Both the position numbers and the translations under genes were made by a program. 41,480 nt of DNA, taken from RGEC01 sp044371405 (GTDB lineage: Bacteria > Bacteroidota > Bacteroidia > NS11-12g > UBA955). Location of the stretch: NCBI GenBank assembly GCA_044371405.1, contig JBILTS010000004.1:1-41480 (forward strand). The letters run 5' to 3'. The notes beneath the pieces were generated by a model. The model made no database searches and was not told the DNA's origin. It saw only the letters and a program-made list of their open reading frames with translations. Below, piece after piece: positions 1-11,625 of this stretch. Positions within the stretch are counted from its first letter, which is position 1, and each line of letters starts with the position of its first letter.

Positions 1-750
<750 letters not shown>

Positions 751-814
751 TAGAGTCTATCTAGACAATAATAATTCCGGCTGACTTGCTATTCCTTATT
801 TCTTTCAAAATTTC

Positions 815-825
815 GTTCTTTAACA
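815..825 (+). promoter_or_regulatory. boxA-like antitermination element, 16S-tRNA spacer
   Basis: GTTCTTTAACA closely resembles the rRNA boxA element bound by NusB/S10 (E. coli TGCTCTTTAACA). It lies between the 16S end and tRNA-Ile, a usual location. The function is inferred from similarity and position. Confidence 0.5.
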
Positions 826-874
826 GTTTCATCGATGACGTGGTTGTAAAACCTAGCTACCGAAAACTGCTGCC

Positions 875-948
875 AGTCCCGTAGCTCAGTTGGTTAGAGC
901 ACTACACTGATAATGTAGGGGTCAGCAGTTCAAGTCTGCTCGGGACTA
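875..948 (+). tRNA. tRNA-Ile (anticodon GAT)
   Basis: A full cloverleaf can be drawn. The acceptor stem is AGTCCCG with CGGGACT, and the D-arm is GCTC/GAGC. The anticodon stem CTACA/TGTAG carries loop CTGATAA with anticodon GAT at 909-911. The T-arm is AGCAG/CTGCT around TTCAAGT. The discriminator is A948 and no CCA is encoded. The position in the 16S-23S spacer is the standard one. Confidence 0.97.
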
Positions 949-968
949 CAACAAATTGCACACGCATC

Positions 969-1042
969 GGGGAATTAGCTCAGCTGGCTAGAGCACCTGC
1001 CTTGCACGCAGGGGGTCAACGGTTCGAATCCGTTATTCTCCA
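969..1042 (+). tRNA. tRNA-Ala (anticodon TGC)
   Basis: Acceptor stem GGGGAAT pairs with ATTCTCC. Anticodon stem CCTGC/GCAGG carries loop CTTGCAC with anticodon TGC at 1003-1005, and the T-loop is TTCGAAT. It is the second spacer tRNA, 20 nt after tRNA-Ile. The discriminator is A1042 and no CCA is encoded. Confidence 0.97.
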
Positions 1043-1046
1043 CAAC

Positions 1047-1064
1047 GCTTAAGTTCGCTTAAGC
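1047..1064 (+). other. UUCG-capped hairpin after tRNA-Ala
   Basis: GCTTAAG (1047-1053), TTCG (1054-1057) and CTTAAGC (1058-1064) form a perfect 7-bp stem with a stable UUCG-type tetraloop. It sits just after tRNA-Ala and just before a boxA-like element. There is no T-tract, so it is more likely a processing or folding element than a terminator. Confidence 0.5.
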
Positions 1065-1066
1065 AC

Positions 1067-1078
1067 TGTTCTTTGACA
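1067..1078 (+). promoter_or_regulatory. boxA-like antitermination element before 23S
   Basis: TGTTCTTTGACA is a second boxA-like element, about 33 nt before the 23S gene. It overlaps the start of the 23S processing stem. Function is inferred from similarity to rRNA boxA sites. Confidence 0.5.
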
Positions 1079-1094
1079 TGTTGGAAATAAGTAA
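1079..1094 (+). other. 5' arm of the 23S pre-rRNA processing stem (partner 3919-3934)
   Basis: The 16 bases here are exactly complementary to 3919-3934, beyond the 3' end of 23S. The pairing continues after a 2-nt bulge with TGACA (1074-1078) against TGTCA (3937-3941). Such a long perfect stem looping out the 23S is the classical RNase III processing substrate. Complementarity is seen directly; cleavage is inferred. Confidence 0.75.
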
Positions 1095-1110
1095 AAAAGA
1101 TAATTTATTA

Positions 1111-3900
<2,790 letters not shown>

Positions 3901-3960
3901 TAATAATAAATATCATCATTACTTATTTCCAACATTTGTCATTGATCATTAAAGATCTTA

Positions 3961-4069
3961 TGGTGACTATGGCGCAGGTGTCCACCTCTTCCCATCCCGA
4001 ACAGAGAAGTTAAGCCCTGCAGCGCAGATGATACTGGGGTAACACCTGGGAAAGTATGTCGTCGCCGAT
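3961..4069 (+). rRNA. rrf: 5S ribosomal RNA
   Basis: The terminal helix is TGGTGAC with GTCGCCG, and the conserved core TCCCATCCCGAACAGAGAAG occurs near 3991. The length of about 110 nt fits. It is the last rRNA of the operon and lies directly before the terminator. Confidence 0.95.
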
Positions 4070-4075
4070 TTTATT

Positions 4076-4103
4076 AAAAAACCCGCCTTGTGCGGGTTTT
4101 TTT
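4076..4103. terminator. Bidirectional intrinsic terminator (rRNA operon / aro-mazG operon)
   Basis: The stem is CCCGC (4082-4086) with GCGGG (4092-4096) and a CTTGT loop, flanked by A-tract 4076-4081 and T-tract 4097-4103. The A and T tracts extend the stem and supply a U-run on either strand. It therefore fits termination of the rightward rRNA transcript and of the leftward operon whose last gene, mazG, ends at 4113. Confidence 0.85.
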
Positions 4104-4112
4104 ATTTATAAC

Positions 4113-4892
4113 CTAACTCTTTTCTTTAGCTTTAGCTGCATCCCAGAATACATCCATTTCTGATAATGTCATTTGCTTCAAATCCTTTCCTGACTCCTCA
4201 GCTTTTTTCTCAATATATTCAAACCTGCGTTTAAACTTAATGTTTGTCAACTCTAATGCATCATCAGGGTTAATACCACTTTTGCGAGCGTAATTGATCA
4301 ACGCGAATAATAGATCACCGAATTCCTTATCCTTTTCATCTTTGTTTTCAGCACATTCAAATTCATTTAGTTCCTCTTTAACTTTTAAAAAAGCTTCCTC
4401 AGCGGTGTCCCAATCAAAACCGACACTGGATACCTTTTCCTGCATCCTGTATGCTTTAACTATGGACGGCATACTCTTAGGTAAACCTTGTAAAACACTT
4501 TTTCGTTCTGATCCCTTTTCTTTAAGTTTGATTTGTTCCCAGTTGGCCTTGACAGTTTCAGTATCATCTGCTATTACATTGCCATAAATATGCGGATGTC
4601 TTCTTATGAGTTTATTGCATAATTCATCTATAACATTGCCAGTGTTAAACCACTTTTTTTCATCTGCTATTTTGCTATAGAAGACAATGTGTAGCAGAAT
4701 ATCCCCAAGTTCCTTTTTTACTTCCTGCACATTATTTTCAAGAATTGCGTCGCTTAGTTCATAAATCTCCTCAATGCTTAAGTGCCTGATGCTTTCCCAG
4801 GTTTGTTCTTTATCCCATGGACATTGAGCACGAAGCTCATCCATGATGGTTAGTAATCGATCAAATTGCTGTAATATTTCTTCACGATGCAT
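4113..4892 (-). CDS. mazG: Nucleoside triphosphate pyrophosphohydrolase MazG
   Basis: MazG hydrolyses (d)NTPs to NMP and pyrophosphate and is thought to clear non-canonical nucleotides or modulate stress nucleotides. The 259-residue protein has two MazG-type helical domains. The first carries CPWD (24-27) and the metal-binding EExxE...ExxD pattern (E41, E42, E45, E61, D64). The second lies near residues 160-240 around EEAFLKVKEELNEF and KEFGDLLFALINYARK. I chose the ATG at 4892 because the longer frame (to 4943) only adds residues overlapping aroC and does not look like the family N-terminus. It is the last gene of the bamD operon, 22 nt after aroC, and runs into the shared terminator. Confidence 0.93.
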   Translation of the reverse strand: MHREEILQQFDRLLTIMDELRAQCPWDKEQTWESIRHLSIEEIYELSDAILENNVQEVKKELGDILLHIVFYSKIADEKKWFNTGNVIDELCNKLIRRHPHIYGNVIADDTETVKANWEQIKLKEKGSERKSVLQGLPKSMPSIVKAYRMQEKVSSVGFDWDTAEEAFLKVKEELNEFECAENKDEKDKEFGDLLFALINYARKSGINPDDALELTNIKFKRRFEYIEKKAEESGKDLKQMTLSEMDVFWDAAKAKEKS

Positions 4893-4914
4893 TGCACAAA
4901 GGTAACCATAAGCT

Positions 4915-6000
4915 CTACAGGTTAATACGGCTAACCCTGTCAAGCAGAACCAAATCCAATAAGGTAATGGCAGTCATCGCTTCTACAATTGGCACAGCCC
5001 GTGGCAAAACACAAGGATCATGCCGACCATCAATATTTAGTTCAGTGAGATTGCCTTGTTTGTCAATAAATTTTTGAGATTTTCGGATGGTGGAAGTTGG
5101 CCTAAAACTTATATCAAACATAATGGGCATACCGTTGGTAATGCCTCCTTGTATTCCTGCTGAGTGGTTGGTAGTAGTTATGATTTTATTATTCAAGGTA
5201 TCGAAGGCATCATTCATTTGTGAACCTTTGAGCAAGTTAACATCACCTCCCATGTTAAACCCTTTTACAGCATTAATACTCACCATAGCAAGGGCCAGGC
5301 GAGCAGATATTTTATTAAAAACAGGTTCTCCAATGCCTGCTGGATAGTTTTCAATTTTGCAGCTGATGATCCCCCCTAAAGAATCCCCCTCACTTTTCGC
5401 ATTTAGTATGGCTGCTTCCATCATTTCAGCTGCGATGGTATCGGGGCAGCGAACCGCATTTTTATCTATTTGTTGCCTGTTTATGGGAATATGTGAAATA
5501 TCAGCAGTAATGTCATGAATTTGTTTTACCCAGGCAAGAATAATTAGGTCGGGAATAATTTGTTTCAAGGCAAGTTCGGCAAGGGCTCCTGCAGCCACCC
5601 AGCCGGCCGTAATGCGAGCACTGCTTCTACCACCGCCTCTGTGATCCCTGAGTCCGTATTTTACGTCATAGGTGTAATCTGCATGGCCAGGCCTGTATAC
5701 ATCTTTTAACAAATCATATTCTGCAGGATTCGAATCCTCATTGGGAATCCATATACATACTGGACTACCCAGGGTTTTATTTTCATAAACACCAGACAGG
5801 ATTTGAAATTGATCCTTTTCATTTCTTGGGGTGGTGATTTTGCTTTGACCTGGTTTTCTGCGCTGTAAGGAGTTGCTGATAAAGTTTTCATCAATGACAA
5901 TGCCGGCCGGTACCCCGTCTATGAGCACGCCAATGCCTTTCCCATGGCTCTCACCAAAACTGCTTACCTTAAAAATACTGCCAATTGTATTTGAAGCCAT
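4915..6000 (-). CDS. aroC: Chorismate synthase
   Basis: Catalyses the last shikimate-pathway step: EPSP loses phosphate in an FMN-dependent 1,4-elimination to give chorismate. The 361-residue length is typical. Signature segments are SFGESHG (14-20), RPGHADYTYD (103-112), DHRGGGRSSAR (119-129), and HDPCVLPRAVPIVEAM near the C-terminus, which include the conserved histidines and flavin/phosphate-binding arginines. It starts with ATG, 11 nt after aroA, in the order aroB-aroA-aroC-mazG. The three enzymes are not consecutive pathway steps (AroB is early, AroA and AroC late), so co-expression coordinates chorismate supply. Confidence 0.98.
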   Translation of the reverse strand: MASNTIGSIFKVSSFGESHGKGIGVLIDGVPAGIVIDENFISNSLQRRKPGQSKITTPRNEKDQFQILSGVYENKTLGSPVCIWIPNEDSNPAEYDLLKDVYRPGHADYTYDVKYGLRDHRGGGRSSARITAGWVAAGALAELALKQIIPDLIILAWVKQIHDITADISHIPINRQQIDKNAVRCPDTIAAEMMEAAILNAKSEGDSLGGIISCKIENYPAGIGEPVFNKISARLALAMVSINAVKGFNMGGDVNLLKGSQMNDAFDTLNNKIITTTNHSAGIQGGITNGMPIMFDISFRPTSTIRKSQKFIDKQGNLTELNIDGRHDPCVLPRAVPIVEAMTAITLLDLVLLDRVSRINL

Positions 6001-6011
6001 GATTTACAAAA

Positions 6012-7217
6012 TTACGCCTCAATATGAAACCAGTGGGCCCATTGTTGCCAAAATCCCGGAAAAGATTTATTAATACACTCAGGATTATCAATTCTAAGAC
6101 TGTGACTCAGGCCAAACACGGCCATGGCCATGGCGATACGGTGATCATTGTATGTTCTGACTTGGAGTGGGTTGTTGGATTTGAATTGACAAGCCAATGT
6201 TTGCATACCATCATGGTTATTTATTTCTACGTTGATTTGAGCTAGATTTTCTTTCATGGCCTGTAATCGATTACTTTCCTTGATGGCCAGATTTTCCAAT
6301 CCTAAAAATGAAGCATTCAATCCGAGGAAAGCGCAGCTGGCCAGCAGGGCAGGGGCACAGTCCGGATGATGCAACAAATCAAATACAGGGTTTGGGTTTT
6401 TTATGCCGTTATTGGCGATTAAAACACCATCGTCTGTTTGGAATGACCTCACACCTAGCTCTTCATAAAATTTTGCTATAGCGGCATCACCCTGAATGCT
6501 GACCAAGTTTAGATTTTTTAATAGAATTCGAATACCGGGCCGGCATGCCACCAGAGAATAGAAAAATGCAGCTGCAGACCAATCTGGCTCGATGCGAAAA
6601 GCATCGGGTGCTTTGTATTGTCCAGCTTCAATGGTCACGGCTTTGGCAGTTACATTGGAATCTATTCCGAATACCCTGAGTATTTCGGCAGTTAGCTGAA
6701 GATATGGATAGGAAGCGGGTTTCCCCTGAAGGATAATGGATTTTCGACCAGGAAAAAGAGGTGCAAGCATCATCATGGATGAAATATGCTGGCTACTGCG
6801 GGTGGCATCAGCCCAAACACTGTTGAATGAAGTGATTCCTTTCTCAATAACAATTTCCTTTGAATTCATATTAATAATAGCACCGCATTGTCTAAGTATG
6901 TTGGCCAAATCCTCATGGGGTCTTTGCATCAGCCGTTCTGAGCCGGTTAAAGAGCATCTTAAATTCCTGGCAGCAGCATAGGCCATGAAGAAGTGAAGCG
7001 GGGTAGCACCATCTCCAAACGAATGGTTTGATTTATCGGGGCGGGTTAGCGCATTTGCCAGGTGACGGGTATCGTCAGAATCAGATAATCCTTTTAATTG
7101 AGATAATGGGGAATCGCATAAAGTGGAAGCCATCTGTGCCCTTAGTGAAATGCTCTTGGAACCCGGAAGGGTTACAGAAACAAGCTCCGGCAGATCTGAT
7201 TTTTTATGCAGTTTCAT
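6012..7217 (-). CDS. aroA: 3-phosphoshikimate 1-carboxyvinyltransferase (EPSP synthase)
   Basis: Transfers the enolpyruvyl group of PEP to shikimate-3-phosphate, the glyphosate target step. The protein has 401 residues, slightly short, as in other Bacteroidota. Conserved active-site segments are LPGSKSISLRA (17-27, catalytic Lys21), TGSERLMQRP (91-100, Arg95), a PDCAP segment matching the catalytic Asp region, KESNR, and YNDHRIAMAMA. The glycine-rich loop is unusual: GDGATPLHF (68-76) replaces the usual GNAGTAMRP. That puts Ala71 where E. coli has Gly96, and His75 and Phe76 where E. coli has Arg100 and Pro101. ATG start, 14-nt overlap with the end of aroB, so likely translationally coupled. 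Confidence 0.96.
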   Translation of the reverse strand: MKLHKKSDLPELVSVTLPGSKSISLRAQMASTLCDSPLSQLKGLSDSDDTRHLANALTRPDKSNHSFGDGATPLHFFMAYAAARNLRCSLTGSERLMQRPHEDLANILRQCGAIINMNSKEIVIEKGITSFNSVWADATRSSQHISSMMMLAPLFPGRKSIILQGKPASYPYLQLTAEILRVFGIDSNVTAKAVTIEAGQYKAPDAFRIEPDWSAAAFFYSLVACRPGIRILLKNLNLVSIQGDAAIAKFYEELGVRSFQTDDGVLIANNGIKNPNPVFDLLHHPDCAPALLASCAFLGLNASFLGLENLAIKESNRLQAMKENLAQINVEINNHDGMQTLACQFKSNNPLQVRTYNDHRIAMAMAVFGLSHSLRIDNPECINKSFPGFWQQWAHWFHIEA

Positions 7218-8241
7218 TTAAGTATTGCAACCATGCCTGAGTCATAATTACTTCCGGAATTATTGTGGGTTCGCATGGTTTGCCGGAATCTGCTATGACA
7301 CTGCAAACAATAGCGCCTGACATAGATTTTTTATCTTTTGCTGCTGCATTGTTTAATTCAGCAATATCTTCCTTGTGGTATACTACCGGTTCAAAGTTTT
7401 TGGAGATACAGGACCGAATATCCTGTAATAGTCCATCCTGACAAATTTGTAACCTAGAGGCAGCCATGGTTTCAATGAGCATTCCGGCTGCAACGGCTTG
7501 ACCATGTGGCAATTCCCGGCCATTGCTTAGATACAGATATTCCAAAGCGTGTGCTGCAGTGTGCCCGAAATTGAGGATGGCTCTGATATTATTCTCCGTA
7601 AAATCTGCGGAGGTAATGCTATCCTTATAATGGATATTACCATTAATCCAATCGGACCATTCTTCTGTGTTTGTTTTTTCAGGAAATCCTTTTTGCATGA
7701 TTTCATTCCAGCCATGGCCGGATAGCAGGGCATGCTTTACAATTTCAGCTTTTCCGTTAAGCCATTCTGTATTGGGCAGGGTAGTTAAAAATTTGGGGTA
7801 TACAAAAATGACATCTGGTTCTCTGAATGTGCCGATATAGTTTTTAAGCGCACCCAGGTTGATACCGGTTTTCCCTCCAATGCCAGCATCCACCATGCAA
7901 AGCAGGGTGGTGGGGATATACCCGACTTTAATACCCCGCTGGTAGGTTGATGCCACAAATCCCCCAAGATCTGTAATGCTTCCACCGCCCAGGCATAACA
8001 GCAATGATTGGCGACTTGCTCCACCCAGGGCCAGTTCTTTCCATACATTTTCGCAGGTCAACAGATTTTTACCGCTTTCACCTTCCGCAATTTCAATTAT
8101 TTGGAAAGGCGTATCAATGGAGATTTCCGGAAGGCAAACTGAACGAGTTGTCGCATCGCAAAGTATAAAAATTTTATCCGGTTTGTTTACTGAGAGGAAA
8201 TCCCCGATAGAATCTGAAATAGTATGGGTAATGCAAATCAC
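7204..8241 (-). CDS. aroB: 3-dehydroquinate synthase
   Basis: Converts DAHP to 3-dehydroquinate using NAD+ and a divalent metal, the second step of the shikimate pathway. The 345 residues show the NAD-binding GGGSITD (85-91), the active-site stretch PTTLLCMVDAGIGGKTG (110-126), and metal-ligand regions GKAEIVKHAL, NFGHTAAHALE and LPHGQAVAAGM. The start is GTG at 8241, giving a GTGA overlap with the stop of the DUF4835 gene, which implies translational coupling. No nearer ATG fits the family N-terminus. Confidence 0.97.
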   Translation of the reverse strand: MICITHTISDSIGDFLSVNKPDKIFILCDATTRSVCLPEISIDTPFQIIEIAEGESGKNLLTCENVWKELALGGASRQSLLLCLGGGSITDLGGFVASTYQRGIKVGYIPTTLLCMVDAGIGGKTGINLGALKNYIGTFREPDVIFVYPKFLTTLPNTEWLNGKAEIVKHALLSGHGWNEIMQKGFPEKTNTEEWSDWINGNIHYKDSITSADFTENNIRAILNFGHTAAHALEYLYLSNGRELPHGQAVAAGMLIETMAASRLQICQDGLLQDIRSCISKNFEPVVYHKEDIAELNNAAAKDKKSMSGAIVCSVIADSGKPCEPTIIPEVIMTQAWLQYLNETA

Positions 8242-9131
8242 GCCTTGATTTTTTCGTATCGATTGCTGTTTTGGCTATCCAATTTTCGCAATAGCTCAAG
8301 AATATTGTTCTTTTCGGGTACGGGAGCTTGTTTGTAAATCTCGACTATTTCAGCCCACTTAGTAGAAAAAAACACCCTGGTAATCAAGTTGTTGGGGCTG
8401 AGTGTAAAGAGTTCTTCCAGGCTTTTGATGGATGCGGTAATTTCTGATCTGGCCAATTCAGGGTTTTCTGACATCCTGTCCATGCCTTTTCTATGATAGC
8501 GGTAAGTGAGTTTGCGTGCTGCCAGAAAACGGTTGTTGTTTACACCATCGATTAGATTAAATCGGTTTCGCTGGCCTTTTCCATCACCCTGGTTCCAACC
8601 GGGCTTACCCTGCATGAGTCCACCAATGTTTTGGGCTTTTTGGTAAAAAGTACTCCCTCCCAGTTCTGCAAAACTGTCGTAATCATAGCCCAAGGCCATG
8701 TATACATAGAAGGCAAGCAGACTGGTCAGGTCATTCACATTCTGGTTTTCCTGATAGTCCAGGGGTTCAAATTCTCGGTAAGCAAAAGCTACATCTTCAT
8801 CATTGAATGTGAAGACGGTGGTTTTATAATTACTGCCGAAAACAGGTCGGGTACTTTGGATCTGCAACGTTCCCACAAAGTCTTGGGCATTGCTTACTTT
8901 TTTAATCTCAAAAAAGAAGGACATTTCAATTTTCTCTCTGGATTCAAAAACATCATCCGTCCATTTTTTTGTATTGATAAACTGCTGAACAGCGTTTTGC
9001 AGGGTAGTTAGAATTTGCTTGTTGGTTAGCTGAAGACTGGGGGCAATAACCTGAACATTGGCCTTAATTTCCTGAGCATTCAGGATTCTAAGTGAATGTA
9101 GCAAGGTCAACAATATCAGAAACCTTTTCAT
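8238..9131 (-). CDS. DUF4835 family secreted/periplasmic protein
   Basis: A 297-residue protein with an N-terminal signal peptide (hydrophobic stretch about 3-18 ending LNAQ), so it is exported. The body matches the DUF4835 pattern: a start with QEIKANVQVIAP, a central QNVNDLTSLLAFYVYMALGYDYDSF segment and an aromatic-rich GKPGWNQ stretch. This family is largely restricted to Bacteroidota and often follows coaBC; its function is not known to me. ATGA overlap with coaBC and GTGA overlap with aroB place it firmly in the operon. The neighbouring outer-membrane gene bamD hints at an envelope role, but that is inference. Confidence 0.88.
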   Translation of the reverse strand: MKRFLILLTLLHSLRILNAQEIKANVQVIAPSLQLTNKQILTTLQNAVQQFINTKKWTDDVFESREKIEMSFFFEIKKVSNAQDFVGTLQIQSTRPVFGSNYKTTVFTFNDEDVAFAYREFEPLDYQENQNVNDLTSLLAFYVYMALGYDYDSFAELGGSTFYQKAQNIGGLMQGKPGWNQGDGKGQRNRFNLIDGVNNNRFLAARKLTYRYHRKGMDRMSENPELARSEITASIKSLEELFTLSPNNLITRVFFSTKWAEIVEIYKQAPVPEKNNILELLRKLDSQNSNRYEKIKA

Positions 9132-10354
9132 ATCTGTGCAAAAGTACCCGAAAAGTGAAAACTTACGGATTGTTTAACAATAATTTCAGCTACTGCTTTC
9201 TTGGTAAGCAGGGGATATTCTTTCATGTTTCCCATTCTGTCAATTAAGTATACTTTATTGGTGTTGTGACCAAAACCTGCGCCTTCATCCTCGAGGGTAT
9301 TTAAAACGATAAAATCAAGGTTTTTATTGTTTACTTTTTCCATGGCGTATTTTATTGAGTCGTTGGTTTCCAGCGCAAATCCGATAATTGTCTGCCCCGC
9401 TTTTTTGGAAGTGCCCAATTCCTTAAGAATGTCAGGGTTTTTGGTTAGCTCAAGTTGCAAATTATCATCTTTTTTCATTTTCTGCTGCGCTTGGTTTACA
9501 ACACTGTAATCTGCAACAGCGGCGGCCATTACAATGATATCAGCAGTGTTTGCATTTTCAAGGCAAGCCGCGTGCATTTGATTGGCGGTTTCCACATCAA
9601 TTCGCTTAATTCCTGCTGTAGCTGTCTGAGATACAGGTCCAGCAACAAGGATAACTTCGGCGCCGGCTTTGTGAAACGATTCTGCCAGTGCAAATCCCAT
9701 TTTTCCACTTGAACGATTACCAATAAAGCGAACTGGATCTATGGGTTCATGGGTGGGACCAGCTGTAATCAATACCTTTTTGCCTTTTAAAGGCATACTT
9801 GGACTCATTATTTCCATGAACGCGGAATACAGTGCTTCCGGTTCCGGCAATCTTCCGGGGCCTGAGAGTCCGCTTGCCAATGGGCCGTCATCTGCTGGTA
9901 TAATATGAACACCGCGTGAAGCAAGCATTGCCAAATTATCGTTTACCGAATCGTGCGCATACATATCGAGGTCCATGGCAGGTGCAATGATTACCGGACA
10001 TCTTGCAGACAGGTAAGTTGCCAGCAACAGATTATCTGCGATGCCATGCACCATTTTTCCGATGGTAGTGGCGGTTGCGGGAGCGATGAAAACGGCGTCG
10101 GCCCAAATACCGAGGTCAACGTGGTTGTTCCACATGCCTGAAGCCGAATTGAAAAAATCAGTCAGAACCTGTCTTTCGGATAACACCGACAAAGTTTCCG
10201 CTGTTACGAAGCGCTCAGACGATGGGGTCATGATTACCTGCACATTGGCACCTGCTTTTTTGAAGAGGCGCAAAAGCAAGGGAATCTTGTAGGCAGCAAT
10301 ACCGCCTGTGACACCCAAAATGATGTTTAACGGTTTATTTACCGGTGTTGGCAT
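9128..10354 (-). CDS. coaBC: Bifunctional phosphopantothenoylcysteine decarboxylase / phosphopantothenate-cysteine ligase
   Basis: Performs two steps of coenzyme A synthesis: CTP-dependent ligation of cysteine to 4'-phosphopantothenate (CoaB) and FMN-dependent decarboxylation (CoaC). The N-terminal half is CoaC, with GVTGGIAAYK at about 14-23 and a PAMDLDMY motif equivalent to PAMNxxM. The C-terminal half is CoaB, with ITAGPTHEPIDPVRFIGN and SSGKMG. I chose the ATG at 10354 (408 residues); the frame stays open to 10402, but the added residues are not family-like and lie inside rpoZ. The start overlaps the rpoZ end by 20 nt, and the stop overlaps the DUF4835 start (ATGA). Confidence 0.95.
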   Translation of the reverse strand: MPTPVNKPLNIILGVTGGIAAYKIPLLLRLFKKAGANVQVIMTPSSERFVTAETLSVLSERQVLTDFFNSASGMWNNHVDLGIWADAVFIAPATATTIGKMVHGIADNLLLATYLSARCPVIIAPAMDLDMYAHDSVNDNLAMLASRGVHIIPADDGPLASGLSGPGRLPEPEALYSAFMEIMSPSMPLKGKKVLITAGPTHEPIDPVRFIGNRSSGKMGFALAESFHKAGAEVILVAGPVSQTATAGIKRIDVETANQMHAACLENANTADIIVMAAAVADYSVVNQAQQKMKKDDNLQLELTKNPDILKELGTSKKAGQTIIGFALETNDSIKYAMEKVNNKNLDFIVLNTLEDEGAGFGHNTNKVYLIDRMGNMKEYPLLTKKAVAEIIVKQSVSFHFSGTFAQI

Positions 10355-10655
10355 CGGGCATGCGCCAGTAGGTTTTGCCTTCGGCAAATTCCTGAGTGGC
10401 AAGCAGGGTGGGCTTGGGTTGTCTTTCGTACATCAGCGAAATCTCTATCTGTTCGCGATTTTCCTGAATTTCTTCAAGGTTATCTGTATCATTTACGAAG
10501 GGTTCCAGGCGATTGCGAAGTTCTTCTTTCTGGCGCTCAGCGATTTGGTTGGCGCGTTTTGAGATGATAACAGCAGAGAGATAAATGTTCTCTGTTTCTG
10601 CTTCGAAATTTCTTAGATCGCGGGTTTCCGCATTGCGGGATATGGGTTGACTCAT
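10335..10655 (-). CDS. rpoZ: RNA polymerase omega/Rpb6-like subunit
   Basis: A small 106-residue protein between bamD and coaBC, the conserved place for the Bacteroidota RNA polymerase subunit of the Rpb6/omega family. The sequence has the family's core helix segment NIYLSAVIISKRANQIAERQKEEL (about 24-47, quoted in part: IISKRANQIA). This corresponds to the archaeal/eukaryal Rpb6-like motif that clamps the beta' subunit. It overlaps the bamD stop by 4 nt (ATGA). The assignment rests on this motif, size and context, because the family is poorly conserved. Confidence 0.87.
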   Translation of the reverse strand: MSQPISRNAETRDLRNFEAETENIYLSAVIISKRANQIAERQKEELRNRLEPFVNDTDNLEEIQENREQIEISLMYERQPKPTLLATQEFAEGKTYWRMPDANTGK

Positions 10656-11458
10656 AATAATGTTGTTAATTTTTCGATGGCTTCCTGTGCTTTTTTGTTG
10701 ATGGCAGCTGCTTCTTTGGCGTTTTCGCCTGCATTACCGTTGCTGTATGTGTAATCCTGATAGTATTCTAAAACTTCCTTGTAACGATCAAGGCGTTTTT
10801 TTTCGATGCTGTTGGCTGCGTAATTGAACTGGGCTTTCACTATGAGAAATTCAAGTTCTTCTTTTTTATCCAAATCAGGATAAAGTTTTAACGTGTTTTT
10901 GGCGGCGTTTACTGCAGCTCTGAAATCACCCATGTGGTAATATTGTTTTACATGGTCATATTCTTTGCGCTGGAGTTTTAGCCGTAATTCATCAATGTGC
11001 GCATTGCAACGTTGTGCATATTCACTGTTGGGGTTGTAGTTGATGAAAGTTTGAAGACCGCCAATGGTTTTAAGTGTCTGGCTCTGATCCAGTTCATGCG
11101 ATCCTATATCGAGAAAATCGCAGTAAACAGCCATGTAGGCACATTCAACACTGCGTTTACTGTTGGTGAAATTTTCGGTAAAATCTTTAAAAAACATACT
11201 GGCAAATTCATAATCACCTAAACCGAAGTGGCTGTATGCTGTATAAAAGTAGACCTGCTCCAAACTGTCGGTTGCCCGCCCGTAAATATCTCTGAGCTGC
11301 TCCAGCAGTGGCAAAGCACGCGAATAATCTTTTTTCATGTAAAGTTGCACTGCTTTGTTGTACTTAAGAGCTGCGTTTTTTGATTTATAGATTTTACCGT
11401 AATCGCTGCAGGCAGCAACGACAAAAACGATTAAAATCCAAAACAGAAAGCGCCTCAT
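10652..11458 (-). CDS. bamD: Outer membrane protein assembly lipoprotein BamD
   Basis: BamD is the TPR-repeat lipoprotein of the BAM complex that inserts beta-barrels into the outer membrane. From the ATG at 11458 the protein has 268 residues. It begins with MRRFLFWILIVFVVAAC, a lipoprotein signal peptide with lipobox cysteine at residue 17. TPR-like helices follow (for example ALKYNKAVQLYMKKDYSRAL and QVYFYTAYSHFGLGDYEFA). The frame remains open to 11722, but the extra residues precede the lipoprotein signal and cross the intergenic promoter region, so the longer start is rejected. It is first in the eight-gene operon, with a promoter at 11468-11498. Confidence 0.93.
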   Translation of the reverse strand: MRRFLFWILIVFVVAACSDYGKIYKSKNAALKYNKAVQLYMKKDYSRALPLLEQLRDIYGRATDSLEQVYFYTAYSHFGLGDYEFASMFFKDFTENFTNSKRSVECAYMAVYCDFLDIGSHELDQSQTLKTIGGLQTFINYNPNSEYAQRCNAHIDELRLKLQRKEYDHVKQYYHMGDFRAAVNAAKNTLKLYPDLDKKEELEFLIVKAQFNYAANSIEKKRLDRYKEVLEYYQDYTYSNGNAGENAKEAAAINKKAQEAIEKLTTLL

Positions 11459-11467
11459 TTGAACCCG

Positions 11468-11498
11468 CGAATATAGTGAAAAAAGGGGGATAGAGCAA
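11468..11498 (-). promoter_or_regulatory. Bacteroidota-type promoter of the bamD operon
   Basis: On the minus strand, CTTG (TTG at 11498-11496) is followed by a spacer of exactly 20 nt and TATATTCG (11475-11468). This is one base from the phylum -7 consensus TAnnTTTG. The box ends 9 nt before the bamD ATG, so the leader would be very short. The spacing equals that of three other minus-strand promoters in this window, which strengthens the call. Confidence 0.5.
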
Positions 11499-11625
11499 GT
11501 ATTTTGTTGGGTGCTTAAAGTCTTGACAGGGCAATAATCAATAATGATTTTGACTCTTGAAAACTTGTGCATAGAGAATACTATATCAAGATCAAATTTG
11601 CATAGTGGGAACAACACATTCAAAC

